A DNA stretch of 64,000 nucleotides from positions 1-64,000 of the forward strand of contig CAWAEZ010000016.1 of assembly GCA_963781195.1 (NCBI GenBank), given 5' to 3'. A program made the position numbers and the translations under genes. The notes below the pieces were generated by a model that saw only the letters and a program-made list of their open reading frames with translations, ran no database searches and was not told the DNA's origin. Below are positions 7,821 through 16,169 of this stretch, in pieces (the stretch's first letter is position 1; the number at the start of each line of letters is the position of its first letter). Origin of the DNA: JAJPKK01 sp963781195 (GTDB lineage: Bacteria; Pseudomonadota; Alphaproteobacteria; Rhizobiales; Xanthobacteraceae).

Positions 7821-8222
7821 ATGAACCCGGATGTCTCTAAACATTCTCATGCGTGGACCACCTTCACCTACGCGAACGTCATCGTCGCAGCCGTGCTCAC
7901 CTTCGGCGGGCTGTGGTACTTGCCGCTCGACCTTTGGACCAAAGGCTACATGCTCATGGGCGTGACCATGCTCGTGTCGTCGACGATAACGGCGACCAAG
8001 ACCACCCGCGACGTTCAGGAATCGCGAAAGCTCGTCAACAAAATCGAGGACGCCAAGACCGAGCAACTGCTGATGAGGATCAAGGAGTGGGCTCCGGCCG
8101 ACGCGCGTTCCAATGACGGAGCGCGCCTTTCATTTACCGTGGCAACCAAAAGGCCAGGGGCAGCGCCGCGCCGTCTTCGATTACGAATGCGTGGGCCGCC
8201 TGGAATGGAGAGCAAGTCGTGA
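7821..8222 (+). CDS. YiaA/YiaB two-helix domain membrane protein
   Basis: A 133-residue protein with two transmembrane helices (roughly residues 17-34 and 40-56) in the conserved context HAWTTFTYANVIV and LPLDLWTKGYMLMGVTMLVSSTITATKTTRDV, the YiaAB signature. A cytoplasmic helix (RKLVNKIEDAKTEQLLMRI) and a basic tail follow. The tail after residue 95 is longer than usual and low in complexity. Its stop overlaps the GTG start of the next gene (GTGA), implying coupled translation. Function is unknown; partnership with PspA is inferred from the operon. Confidence 0.85.
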   Translation: MNPDVSKHSHAWTTFTYANVIVAAVLTFGGLWYLPLDLWTKGYMLMGVTMLVSSTITATKTTRDVQESRKLVNKIEDAKTEQLLMRIKEWAPADARSNDGARLSFTVATKRPGAAPRRLRLRMRGPPGMESKS

Positions 8223-11200
8223 TCACACACCTGATGACCACGCGCCGCTTCGCGCCGCTTTTTCTGACCCAGTTCTTCTCGGCGCTGAACGACAATTTCG
8301 TCAAGCAATCGCTCGTCCTGCTTTGCCTCTTCAAGATCGGCGGCTCTCAGGGCGCGATGCTGGGAACGATTGCCGGCGCCGTACTGATCGCACCGTTTTT
8401 CTTTCTCTCCGCCTTCGCCGGCGAACTCGCGGACAAGTACGACAAGGCGATGCTCGCGAGGCGTTACAAGTTCGCGGAGATCTTCGGCGCGGCCTTCGCC
8501 GCAGCCGGCTTCGCGCTGCAGTCCGTTCCCCTGCTCATGGTCGCGCTCGGTTTTTACGGCGCGATCGCGGCTCTGTTCGGACCGATCAAATACGGCATCC
8601 TGCCCGATCAATTGAAGACGGAAGAACTCTCCGGCGCCAATGCGCTAATCGAATCCGGCACGTTCCTCGCCGTGCTCGCGGGTCCCGTCGCGGCCGGCTG
8701 GGCGGCCGCCCGCGATCAGCCGCCGATGATCATCGTCGTCTGCGTCATGGCGATTGCCGTCGCCTGCTGGCTCTCGGCCCGCGCCATTCCAAGCTCGCCG
8801 TCTTCGGCGCCGGATCTCGTCATCATGCGCAATCCGTGGACCAGCACCATGGTGCTCGTCCGCGACATCAGGCAGGACCGCCGCATCTGGGAGGGCACGC
8901 TGATCGTGTCCTGGTTCTGGCTCGCCGGCGCGGTGACGTTGTCGCTGCTGCCGCCGGTCGTGACCCAGGTCATCGGCGGCACCGAAAACGTCAACACGCT
9001 CTGCATGCTGGCGTTCGCGATCGGCGTGGCGATCGGCTCGTTGCTCGCTGCGCGATTGAGCCATGTCCGCCCCAACCTCGCCTTGGTGCCGGTGGGCGGC
9101 ATCATCATGGGGCTGTGCTGCCTCGCGCTCGCCTGGAGCTTGACGGGCATCGTAAGGGGCGAGAACGTGGAGTGGCTCGGCTTCGCGAGCTCCGCCCTCG
9201 GCGCTCTCATTCTCGTTGAATTCATCGGCATCGCGATCGGCGGCGGCCTGTTCGTCGTGCCGTCGTTCGCCGCGGTGCAGAGTTGGGCTCCCGCCGACAA
9301 GCGGGCGCGCGTCATCGCCGTCAACAATGTGATTTCAGCCGCCTTCATCGTCGCGTCGAGCGTGCTCGTTGCGTTGATGCAAGGCCATGGCGTCGGCAGC
9401 GCCTCGCTGTTCGCGATGCTGGGCGTCGGCAATCTCGTGGTGACGGTTTTCGTCCTGCGGACTTGGGGCCGCGAGGCGGTGCGCGACTTCGGCGGATTCC
9501 TCTTCAAGGTGCTGTTCCGGGTCGAAGTGCGCGGCCGCGAAAACATCCCCGCCCTGGGCGAGCGCATGATCTTCACGCCGAACCATGTCAGCCTGCTCGA
9601 CGGTCCCCTGTTGCACGCCGTCCTGCCCGTAGATGCGGCTTTCGCGGTCGACACCGGATTTTCGCAGCTGTGGTTCGCCAAGCCTTTCATGGCCATGATC
9701 CGCGCCTATCGCATCGACCCGACCAATGCCATGGCGACCAAGCATCTCGTCAATCTCGTCAAGAGCAACGAGCCGCTGGTCATCTTCCCCGAGGGACGCC
9801 TCACCGTCACCGGCGGCATCATGAAGGTTTATGACGGCGCCGCCCTGGTCGCCGACAAGAGCGATGCCTGGGTCGTTCCGGTCCGTATCGAGGGCGCACA
9901 GCGTTCGACCCTGAGCTATATGAAACCGGGGCAGATCAAGAAGGCCTGGTTTCCCAAAATCACCGTGACATTCCTGCCGCCGGTGAAACTCGCGATCGAT
10001 CCGGCGCTGCGCGGCAAGGCGCGTCGCACCGCTGCCGGCGCCGCGTTGCAGGACGTGATGATCGACGCGATGGTGCTCAATTCGGTGATGGACCAGACCC
10101 TGTTCCAGGGCCTCGCCAACGCCTGGCGCAACCGCGACACGCGCCGCCCGGCGCTCGAGGATCCGCTGTCGGGCAAGCTTTCCTACCGCAGGTTGATCCT
10201 CGGCGCGCAGGTGCTCAGCGGCAAGCTCGCCGGTTTGACCGATGTCGGCGAGAACGTCGGCATGCTGCTGCCCAACTCGACCGGCGTCGCCGTCGCATTC
10301 TTCGCGTTGCAGTCGATCGGCCGTGTTCCGGCCATGCTGAACTTCTCAGCCGGCGCGGCCAACATCCGGTCTGCGTGTCGTGCGGCGGATGTGAAGACCA
10401 TTTTGACGTCGAGAGCATTCGTCGAGAAGGCCAAGCTGGGCGGCCTGATCGAGACCCTCTCGCAAAGTGCGCGGATCGTCTATCTCGACGATCTGCGCCG
10501 TGACATCGGCGTGTTCGACCGACTGCACGGTTTTCTCGCCGGCGGCCGGCCGCAGGTGCGGCGGGGTGCCGACGATCCGGCGGTGGTGCTGTTCACCTCG
10601 GGGTCGGAGGGAACGCCCAAGGGCGTCGTGCTGTCTCACCGCAATATTCTGGCCAATGCCGCACAGGCTTTGGCGCGGGTCGATGCGAATTCCGACGACA
10701 AGGTCTTCAACGCGTTGCCGGTGTTCCATTCGTTCGGGCTGACGGGCGGCCTCATGATGCCGCTGCTCGCTGGGATTCCGGTCTATCTTTATCCCTCGCC
10801 GCTGCATTATCGCATCGTGCCGGAGCTGGTCTATCAGACCAATTCGACGATCCTGTTCGGCACCGACACGTTCCTCGCGGGCTATGCACGCTCCGCCCAT
10901 ATGTACGACTTCCGCTCGCTGCGCCTGGTGCTTGCCGGAGCGGAGGCGGTCAAGGAGCGGACGCGGGCGATCTATACCCAGCGCTTCGGCCTGCGAATCC
11001 TGGAGGGCTATGGGGTGACGGAGACCTCTCCGGTCCTGGCGATGAACACGCCGATGGCGAACAAGCTCGGCACCGGCGGCCGCCTGTCGCCGCTGATGAA
11101 GGCGCGGCTCGAGCCGGTACCCGGGATCGCGGAGGGCGGCCGTCTGCACGTCGCCGGTCCGAACGTCATGCTCGGCTATCTGCGCGCCGAATTTCCCGGC

Positions 11201-11620
11201 CGGCTCGAGCCGCTGGTCGACGGCTGGCATGATACCGGCGACATCGTGACGATCGACGCCGAGGGGTACGTCACGATCAAGGGCAGGGCCAAGCGCTTCG
11301 CCAAGATCGCGGGCGAAATGATCTCGCTTTCGGCGGTCGAGGCGCTGGTCGCCGCCGTTTGGCCTCAGGCCCAAAGTGCCGTCGTCTCGGTCCCCGATGC
11401 GCGCAAAGGCGAACGCATCGTCCTGGTTACGACCGCGGCCGACGCCACCCGCGACGCCATCCAAAAGCAGGCCCGCGCCACCGGAATGACGGAGCTTTCG
11501 GTCCCCGCCCACGTGCTCATCGTCGACCAGCTGCCGCTGCTGGGGACCGGCAAGACGGATTACGTCGCGGTGTCCGCGCTCGCCAGGGATCGTTTCGCGG
11601 AAATCGTATCTGCGGCGTGA
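8219..11620 (+). CDS. aas: Fused LplT-type flippase / PlsC acyltransferase / acyl-ACP synthetase (Aas-like)
   Basis: A 1133-residue three-domain protein. Residues 1-415 are a 12-helix MFS transporter of the LplT type (FLTQFFSALNDNFVKQ). Residues 440-620 are a PlsC acyltransferase with NHVSLLDG (H-x4-D, near 455) and FPEGRLT (near 522). Residues 650-1130 are an AMP-forming ligase with FTSGSEGTPKGVV (near 791), GYGVTETSP and WHDTGDIV. In E. coli LplT and Aas are separate and re-acylate lysophospholipids flipped into the inner membrane; fusions like this are known in proteobacteria. GTG 8219 overlaps the yiaAB stop; ATG 8234 is an alternative start. Placement behind pspA suggests phospholipid repair under membrane stress. 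Confidence 0.92.
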   Translation: MITHLMTTRRFAPLFLTQFFSALNDNFVKQSLVLLCLFKIGGSQGAMLGTIAGAVLIAPFFFLSAFAGELADKYDKAMLARRYKFAEIFGAAFAAAGFALQSVPLLMVALGFYGAIAALFGPIKYGILPDQLKTEELSGANALIESGTFLAVLAGPVAAGWAAARDQPPMIIVVCVMAIAVACWLSARAIPSSPSSAPDLVIMRNPWTSTMVLVRDIRQDRRIWEGTLIVSWFWLAGAVTLSLLPPVVTQVIGGTENVNTLCMLAFAIGVAIGSLLAARLSHVRPNLALVPVGGIIMGLCCLALAWSLTGIVRGENVEWLGFASSALGALILVEFIGIAIGGGLFVVPSFAAVQSWAPADKRARVIAVNNVISAAFIVASSVLVALMQGHGVGSASLFAMLGVGNLVVTVFVLRTWGREAVRDFGGFLFKVLFRVEVRGRENIPALGERMIFTPNHVSLLDGPLLHAVLPVDAAFAVDTGFSQLWFAKPFMAMIRAYRIDPTNAMATKHLVNLVKSNEPLVIFPEGRLTVTGGIMKVYDGAALVADKSDAWVVPVRIEGAQRSTLSYMKPGQIKKAWFPKITVTFLPPVKLAIDPALRGKARRTAAGAALQDVMIDAMVLNSVMDQTLFQGLANAWRNRDTRRPALEDPLSGKLSYRRLILGAQVLSGKLAGLTDVGENVGMLLPNSTGVAVAFFALQSIGRVPAMLNFSAGAANIRSACRAADVKTILTSRAFVEKAKLGGLIETLSQSARIVYLDDLRRDIGVFDRLHGFLAGGRPQVRRGADDPAVVLFTSGSEGTPKGVVLSHRNILANAAQALARVDANSDDKVFNALPVFHSFGLTGGLMMPLLAGIPVYLYPSPLHYRIVPELVYQTNSTILFGTDTFLAGYARSAHMYDFRSLRLVLAGAEAVKERTRAIYTQRFGLRILEGYGVTETSPVLAMNTPMANKLGTGGRLSPLMKARLEPVPGIAEGGRLHVAGPNVMLGYLRAEFPGRLEPLVDGWHDTGDIVTIDAEGYVTIKGRAKRFAKIAGEMISLSAVEALVAAVWPQAQSAVVSVPDARKGERIVLVTTAADATRDAIQKQARATGMTELSVPAHVLIVDQLPLLGTGKTDYVAVSALARDRFAEIVSAA

Positions 11621-11706
11621 TACGGCAAGCCACAATGATGGGCCAGCGCGCGGTTGTCGGCCGGAGACCTCGCCGAAGGCTTGCTCTCCGGGTCGAATTT
11701 CCGGGC

Positions 11707-13161
11707 TCAGAACGAGCCGAACAGGGTCCCGAGGCCGATGACCGCGGCGAGCGCCACCAGCGCGCCGACGATCGCGGCCATCACGATGTCGAGGTAGCTG
11801 TCCTTGTGGGTCGAGCCGCAGACGGCGAGCAGCGTCACCACCGCGCCGTTGTGGGGCAGGCTGTCGAGCGTGCCCGCCCCGATCACCGCGACGCGGTGCA
11901 TCAAGCTCGGATCGAGGCCGGTTTCCGCGGCGATCCGCATATAGGTCGGTCCGAGCGCATCGAGCGCGATGGTGAGGCCGCCTGACGCCGACCCGGTAAG
12001 CGCGGCGAGGATGTTGGTCGCGACGGCGAGCGAGACCAGCGGCCCGCCTTCGATGCTCAGCACCCATTGCTTCACCGCCTCGAACGCCGGCAGCGCCGCC
12101 ACCACCGCACCGAAGCCGACCAGGCTGGCGACGGAAATTATCGGCAGCACCGAGGCGTTGGCCCCGGCGTCCATCACCGCCCGCAGGTCCGGCAGCCGCC
12201 GGAAGTTGACGGCGACGAGCACGACGATCGCCGTCGCCAGCGCCACGATCACCGACCACACGCCGCCGACCGCGGACAGCGAGGTGCCGCCCCAGCGCTC
12301 CTGCGCGAGAAACGACGCATCGAGGTTCGGCAGCACCGCAAACGACATCACCAGGTTGACCAGCACGACGACGACGAGCGGCAGCGCGGCGAGAGGAAAC
12401 GCCGGCACAGTCGCGGCGTGGCCGCCGCGCTGGATTTCCTCCGGATCGAACTCGCGTGCGGTCGTGGCGCGCTCGCGGATGATGTCGTCTCCGGCCGCGG
12501 CGGCGGGGTCGGTGACGCCGGCATAGCGGTAGCCCTCGCCCGCCCGACGCGCCCGGCTCTCGGCGCGGGTCAGCCACCACAGGCCGAAGCCCAGCATGAT
12601 CGCGGAGGCGATGAGGCCGAGCCCCGGGGCGGCGAACGGATTGGTGCCGAAGAACGGCATCGGGATGGCGTTCTGAATCGCGGGCGTGCCGGGCATCGCC
12701 GACATGGTGAAGGTGGAGGTGCCGAGCGCGATGGCGGCCGGCATCAGCCGGTGCGGAATGTCGGCGGCCTTGAACAGGGCGTGCCCCATCGGCGCCAGCA
12801 CGAAGAAGGCGACGAACAGGCTCACCCCGCCATAAGTCACGAAGGCGCCCGCCAGCACGATGGCGAGGATGGCGCGCCCGGTGCCGAGCTTCGCCGTCAT
12901 GAAGTTGGCGATCGCCTCGACCGAGCCGCTCGATTCCATCAGCTTGCCGAACAGCGCGCCGAGCAGGAAGATCGGGAAGAACTGCGCGACGAACTCCGCG
13001 GCGCTCGTCATGAAGGTCTGCGTCCAGTTGGCGAGCAGGGGCTGTCCCGCCAGCACGGCGGCGAGCATCGCACACACCGGCGCGAGCAGCAGGATGCTCC
13101 AGCCCCGGTAGGCGAGCCAGATCAGCACGCCCAGCGCCAACAGGATCCCGACAATGCTCAT
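11707..13161 (-). CDS. GntP family permease
   Basis: A 484-residue integral membrane protein with about 12 hydrophobic helices. Motifs of the GntP/gluconate:H+ family are visible: FFPIFLLGALFGKLMESSGS, TYGGVSLFVAFFVLAPMG, LGTSTFTMSAMPGTPAIQN and, near the end, LDSLPHNGAVVTLLAVCG. These carriers import gluconate, related sugar acids or short hydroxy acids; the substrate cannot be read here. ATG 13161 is chosen behind GAAGGG; an upstream in-frame start would add 26 residues of non-membrane sequence. It is transcribed alone. Confidence 0.88.
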   Translation of the reverse strand: MSIVGILLALGVLIWLAYRGWSILLLAPVCAMLAAVLAGQPLLANWTQTFMTSAAEFVAQFFPIFLLGALFGKLMESSGSVEAIANFMTAKLGTGRAILAIVLAGAFVTYGGVSLFVAFFVLAPMGHALFKAADIPHRLMPAAIALGTSTFTMSAMPGTPAIQNAIPMPFFGTNPFAAPGLGLIASAIMLGFGLWWLTRAESRARRAGEGYRYAGVTDPAAAAGDDIIRERATTAREFDPEEIQRGGHAATVPAFPLAALPLVVVVLVNLVMSFAVLPNLDASFLAQERWGGTSLSAVGGVWSVIVALATAIVVLVAVNFRRLPDLRAVMDAGANASVLPIISVASLVGFGAVVAALPAFEAVKQWVLSIEGGPLVSLAVATNILAALTGSASGGLTIALDALGPTYMRIAAETGLDPSLMHRVAVIGAGTLDSLPHNGAVVTLLAVCGSTHKDSYLDIVMAAIVGALVALAAVIGLGTLFGSF

Positions 13162-13473
13162 GACGATACCCTTCCAGTGACGCGCAACGCCGGATCGCAG
13201 GACGAGGTGGCCGGCACGGTCTTGCAGGGAGGCATGCACCCTTACCTTTCAGTCGCCGCGGGCAGGCGCAGATGTACCCGATCGCGTTCCGCCGTAAAGG
13301 GCTACGAAGGGCGCGGCGCGATCGGCGATCGGCGATCGCGCGCGCGCAGCGGCGCTTTGATTCAAGTCAAGGCCACCGCGCTCGCCGAAGCCCTATCCGG
13401 GAGTTCCATTCAGCGTTCGCCGCTTCCGTCGGGGAGGCCTCGGGCGATCGCCGGGTGCCGCGGAGGGCAGGAC
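13162..13473. other. Divergent intergenic region
   Basis: No gene is supported. The stretch holds the promoters of the gntP-like gene (minus) and the oxygenase-like gene (plus). A small GC-rich run of overlapping GCGATCG units lies near 13315-13340. Confidence 0.45.
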
Positions 13474-14268
13474 GTGGGAATCAGCAATGGAGCCGAGCGA
13501 CTGGCCGCGCTTGTGGCGGAGCGGATAAACGCCGCACGCGCGGTCGATGCGCCCTTCTACCATATCGAGTTCGACCAGTTTTTTCCCACCGAGGTCTACC
13601 GGGACCTCATCGAGACGATGCCGGATGCGTCGGAATACCGTCCGATGTCGGGTCGCAGCAGCTATAGCAATCATGCGGCGGCGACACCGACCCGGGTCAA
13701 GATCGATTTGTTCCCGGAGTACGTCCGCTACCTTCCGCCGGACAAGCGCCGGGTGTGGGGCGAGACCGGGCGCGCCTTGCGCTCGCCGGCGTTGCAGCAG
13801 GCGTTCGTCGAGCGTCTCGCACCGGGGCTCGCGCGCCGCTTCGGCAGCGATCACGCGAAGCAGCGCTTCTTTCCGATCCCGGTTCTCACCCGCGACATCA
13901 CCGGCTATCACATCGCCCCGCACACCGACACACGCTGGAAAGGCATCACGGTTCTCGTCTACTTGCCGCCCGACCAGACGATGACCCACATCGGCACCGT
14001 CCTTCATGAGCGGGCCGCGGACGGAACGTTGCGGCGGGTCAGCCGGGGACGTTTCGCTCCCAATTCCGGCCTCGCCTTCGCGGTCGGCGACAACACCTGG
14101 CACTCCGTCGATCCGGTGGGGCCGGAGATCAGGACCCGCGACCTCCTCATCCTGCAGTACTTCGTCGACACCGGCCTGCAACGGATGTTTCGCAACCGCG
14201 GCAAGCGCATCGGCAACATCGTGCTCGGCGAGGCGCGCCGTCTCAAAAACCGCTATCTGCCGAGCTGA
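13474..14268 (+). CDS. 2-oxoglutarate/Fe(II)-oxygenase-like protein
   Basis: A 264-residue soluble protein. YHIAPHTDTRWKGITVLVYLPP carries the His-x-Asp metal motif and the following strand typical of the 2OG-Fe(II) double-stranded beta-helix; NTWHSVDPV supplies a distal His, and an Arg-rich strand (PEIRTRDLLILQYF) follows. The N-terminus (FYHIEFDQFFPTEVYRDLIETMPD) is a common lead-in of prolyl-hydroxylase-like proteins. The GTG at 13474 is chosen because GGAGGGCAGGAC precedes it; longer upstream reading is antisense to gntP. The substrate is unknown. It is not part of an obvious operon. Confidence 0.72.
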   Translation: MGISNGAERLAALVAERINAARAVDAPFYHIEFDQFFPTEVYRDLIETMPDASEYRPMSGRSSYSNHAAATPTRVKIDLFPEYVRYLPPDKRRVWGETGRALRSPALQQAFVERLAPGLARRFGSDHAKQRFFPIPVLTRDITGYHIAPHTDTRWKGITVLVYLPPDQTMTHIGTVLHERAADGTLRRVSRGRFAPNSGLAFAVGDNTWHSVDPVGPEIRTRDLLILQYFVDTGLQRMFRNRGKRIGNIVLGEARRLKNRYLPS

Positions 14269-14278
14269 GCGGAAGGAT

Positions 14279-14292
14279 CGCGAAATATCGCG
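14279..14292 (+). terminator. Weak hairpin after the oxygenase-like gene
   Basis: CGCGA-AATA-TCGCG starts 11 bp after the stop codon and is followed by GACTCTTTC. The stem is only 5 bp and the T-run is poor, so this is at best a weak terminator. Confidence 0.3.
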
Positions 14293-14430
14293 GACTCTTT
14301 CAAACAAGATGATGCTCAAAGTCCGAAAACTTCGTGGTGCGATCGATTCAAACTAAAGTGATCGCATCGACGACGAATTGGCGGAATTTCCGGAAATCAT
14401 CGGGTTTCGCGCGCAAAACTGGACCGTTGC

Positions 14431-14452
14431 GCGAACACGGATCCGTGTTCGC
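14431..14452. promoter_or_regulatory. Perfect 22-bp palindrome upstream of the small secreted protein gene
   Basis: GCGAACACGGA and its exact reverse complement abut without a spacer, giving a 22-bp perfect palindrome centred on GGATCC, 127 bp before the ATG at 14579. A second weaker dyad, TGCGATC/GATCGCA, lies at 14338-14344 and 14360-14366. The rest of the 310-bp gap (14269-14578) shows no coding signal. An operator or a cruciform-forming site is plausible; no regulator can be named. Confidence 0.55.
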
Positions 14453-14578
14453 CGCGTCGCGTCGGCCGTGCGGCGACCGACGCGGTCGCTTGACCGACGT
14501 ACGGGGAAAGGATTTGGGTGTCGTCGGACGCCCGGACGAGAGCAGCTAAATCCAAGGGCGCCGTAACGGGAGGCATCC

Positions 14579-14788
14579 ATGCGCGTCATGATGCTCGCAC
14601 TTACCGGCGTTGTGGCCATCGGTTTTGGATACAGCGAGGCATTCGCCGCCAAGCGAATTAGCGGCAGCACCACCAATCCGGACCGGCAATACTATCAAGG
14701 CGCCGCGACATGCGGCGGCGGCGCGGCCTGCTATCGCAGCGGCGGCCAGAAGAGCCAGAAGGCCCACAAGATGGTAAAGTCGAACTGA
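14579..14788 (+). CDS. Small secreted protein, 69 aa
   Basis: A strong ribosome site (GGGAGG) precedes ATG 14579. The first 23 residues (MRVMMLALTGVVAIGFGYSE) form a Sec signal peptide likely cleaved after AFA. The mature part is about 46 residues, polar and basic, with two Cys residues in a Gly-rich stretch (TCGGGAACYRSGG) that could form a disulfide, and a Lys-rich end. I do not recognise the family. A long leader with a perfect palindrome upstream suggests separate regulation. Confidence 0.65.
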   Translation: MRVMMLALTGVVAIGFGYSEAFAAKRISGSTTNPDRQYYQGAATCGGGAACYRSGGQKSQKAHKMVKSN

Positions 14789-14856
14789 GCGCAAAGCGCG
14801 GGCATTTCCCGCAGGCGGAGCGATACGTCGCTCCGCTCTAAACCCGGTCGCTCCAC

Positions 14857-15855
14857 TCACGGCGTGGAGATCAACCCCGCTTCCGTCGCGACGATCCAGC
14901 GGTCGCCCCACCGCACGATCGACTCGAGCCGCCCTACTCCGGGTACCATGTCGCCGCGCACCGCCTTCCAGCTCCGCTCGGGACCGTCGAGGATGGCGGT
15001 GCCGCCGGTGACGTCGCGCACGCTCCAGCCGGGGACGGTGGCGGGCTTGGTCTCGGGGAACGGGAGCGGCCGCGGTCCGAGATCCCCCTTGTGCACGAAA
15101 TCGGGCGAGGCGGCATCGGCCGCGACGGCGACCTGCGGCGTTATCAGCGCCACCTTGATCGGCTTGGGTTGCGTCGTCTGCGCGAGCCTGCGTCCATGGC
15201 CGGGCACGGCGGTCGCGGCCTTGCCGGAGCCGTCCCGCCGTGGCGCGGCGTTGGCGCCGGCCGTCGGCCGGCCCACGGCGGCTTCCTGGCGTGGCACGTC
15301 CATCAACGGGCGCGCCAGCGGCTGGACCTCGCCCATGAGGTAGCTCTTCACGAACGAGAGCGGGAGGATCGATATCCATCCGATCGCCAGCCCCAGCCCG
15401 ACCGCCAATACCGCGCGCATGGTCGAGGTCTGGCGCACGCCGCCGGCATGGACCGGACGACCGACGCTCGCCGGCTGTGCGGCAGCGACCGGCCTGATGT
15501 CGAGCCAGGACGGCGGCTGCGGTTCCAATTCGTTAACCATGATGGGAACATTTTTCGGCGAGATGTCCGAAAAATCTTGGCCGTGGCCGGAAGGAAGCAC
15601 CCGCAGCTCAGGCGAGGGCCGCCGGGGCGTCTCCGCCTGCGTCTGGCGAAGACCGGTGGCCGCAGCGCTGACGAAGGCTGCGATCTCGGCCTCGAGCGTC
15701 GGCGCCGCGCAGGCCTCGATCGGCTCGCCGTCGCCGAAGCTCTCCTCAGGCGCTTGATATATCTGGGAGAACTCTCTGTAATCGATGTTCCAGTCCGCCA
15801 ACGGCGCAGCAGCCGGGCTGCCTTCGATGCCGTCCAGGATGCCTGACCCGCTCAC
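14857..15855 (-). CDS. Single-span membrane protein with C-terminal PilP/GspC-like domain
   Basis: A 332-residue protein. An acidic N-terminal cytoplasmic region (to about residue 145) precedes one membrane helix (AVLAVGLGLAIGWISILPLSF), a Pro/Ala-rich linker and a compact C-terminal domain (GWSVRDVTGGTAILDGPERSWKAVRGD, then VGRLESIVRWGDRWIVATEAGLI). That last domain has the SH3-like pattern seen in PilP/GspC-type periplasmic connectors, but the resemblance is only by eye. GTG 15855 is preferred because GAGAGGAG lies just upstream. No secretion or pilus genes are nearby, so its role is open. Confidence 0.6.
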   Translation of the reverse strand: MSGSGILDGIEGSPAAAPLADWNIDYREFSQIYQAPEESFGDGEPIEACAAPTLEAEIAAFVSAAATGLRQTQAETPRRPSPELRVLPSGHGQDFSDISPKNVPIMVNELEPQPPSWLDIRPVAAAQPASVGRPVHAGGVRQTSTMRAVLAVGLGLAIGWISILPLSFVKSYLMGEVQPLARPLMDVPRQEAAVGRPTAGANAAPRRDGSGKAATAVPGHGRRLAQTTQPKPIKVALITPQVAVAADAASPDFVHKGDLGPRPLPFPETKPATVPGWSVRDVTGGTAILDGPERSWKAVRGDMVPGVGRLESIVRWGDRWIVATEAGLISTP

Positions 15856-16169
15856 CGTCGTCGCTCCTCTCAGGTCCCCACCGAGCGCACAAAAGAGCCG
15901 CCGCCAACATTTGGCCGGCGCTGTCGATGACGGTGCGCTCGAATGGTTACCCGAGGGTTTATGGGGTCCGGCCGCCACGCGGCGCCAGCCCCTGGAGCCG
16001 GTGGCGCCGGCGGCCGCGCGCTGTCACAAATCGCATCTTACCGGGCGGCGAACGCGTACCTAGACCATAGGCGGGGCTGGGACGGCCCGGGTCGGAGATT
16101 CGTCATCAGTACTCCGGTCCGGGCCACCCCGCGGTGGGCGGTCGCCCCGGCGATCGCTTTCTAACGAGG

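Noticed and set aside
10346..13075. 909-residue minus-strand open frame
   Set aside because: It overlaps the gntP-like gene in another frame and the AMP ligase domain in antisense; no domain is recognisable.
12067..13473. N-terminal extension of the oxygenase-like protein by about 470 residues
   Set aside because: The extension is antisense to the gntP-like gene and is Arg/His/Gly-rich; a good ribosome site and GTG lie at 13474.
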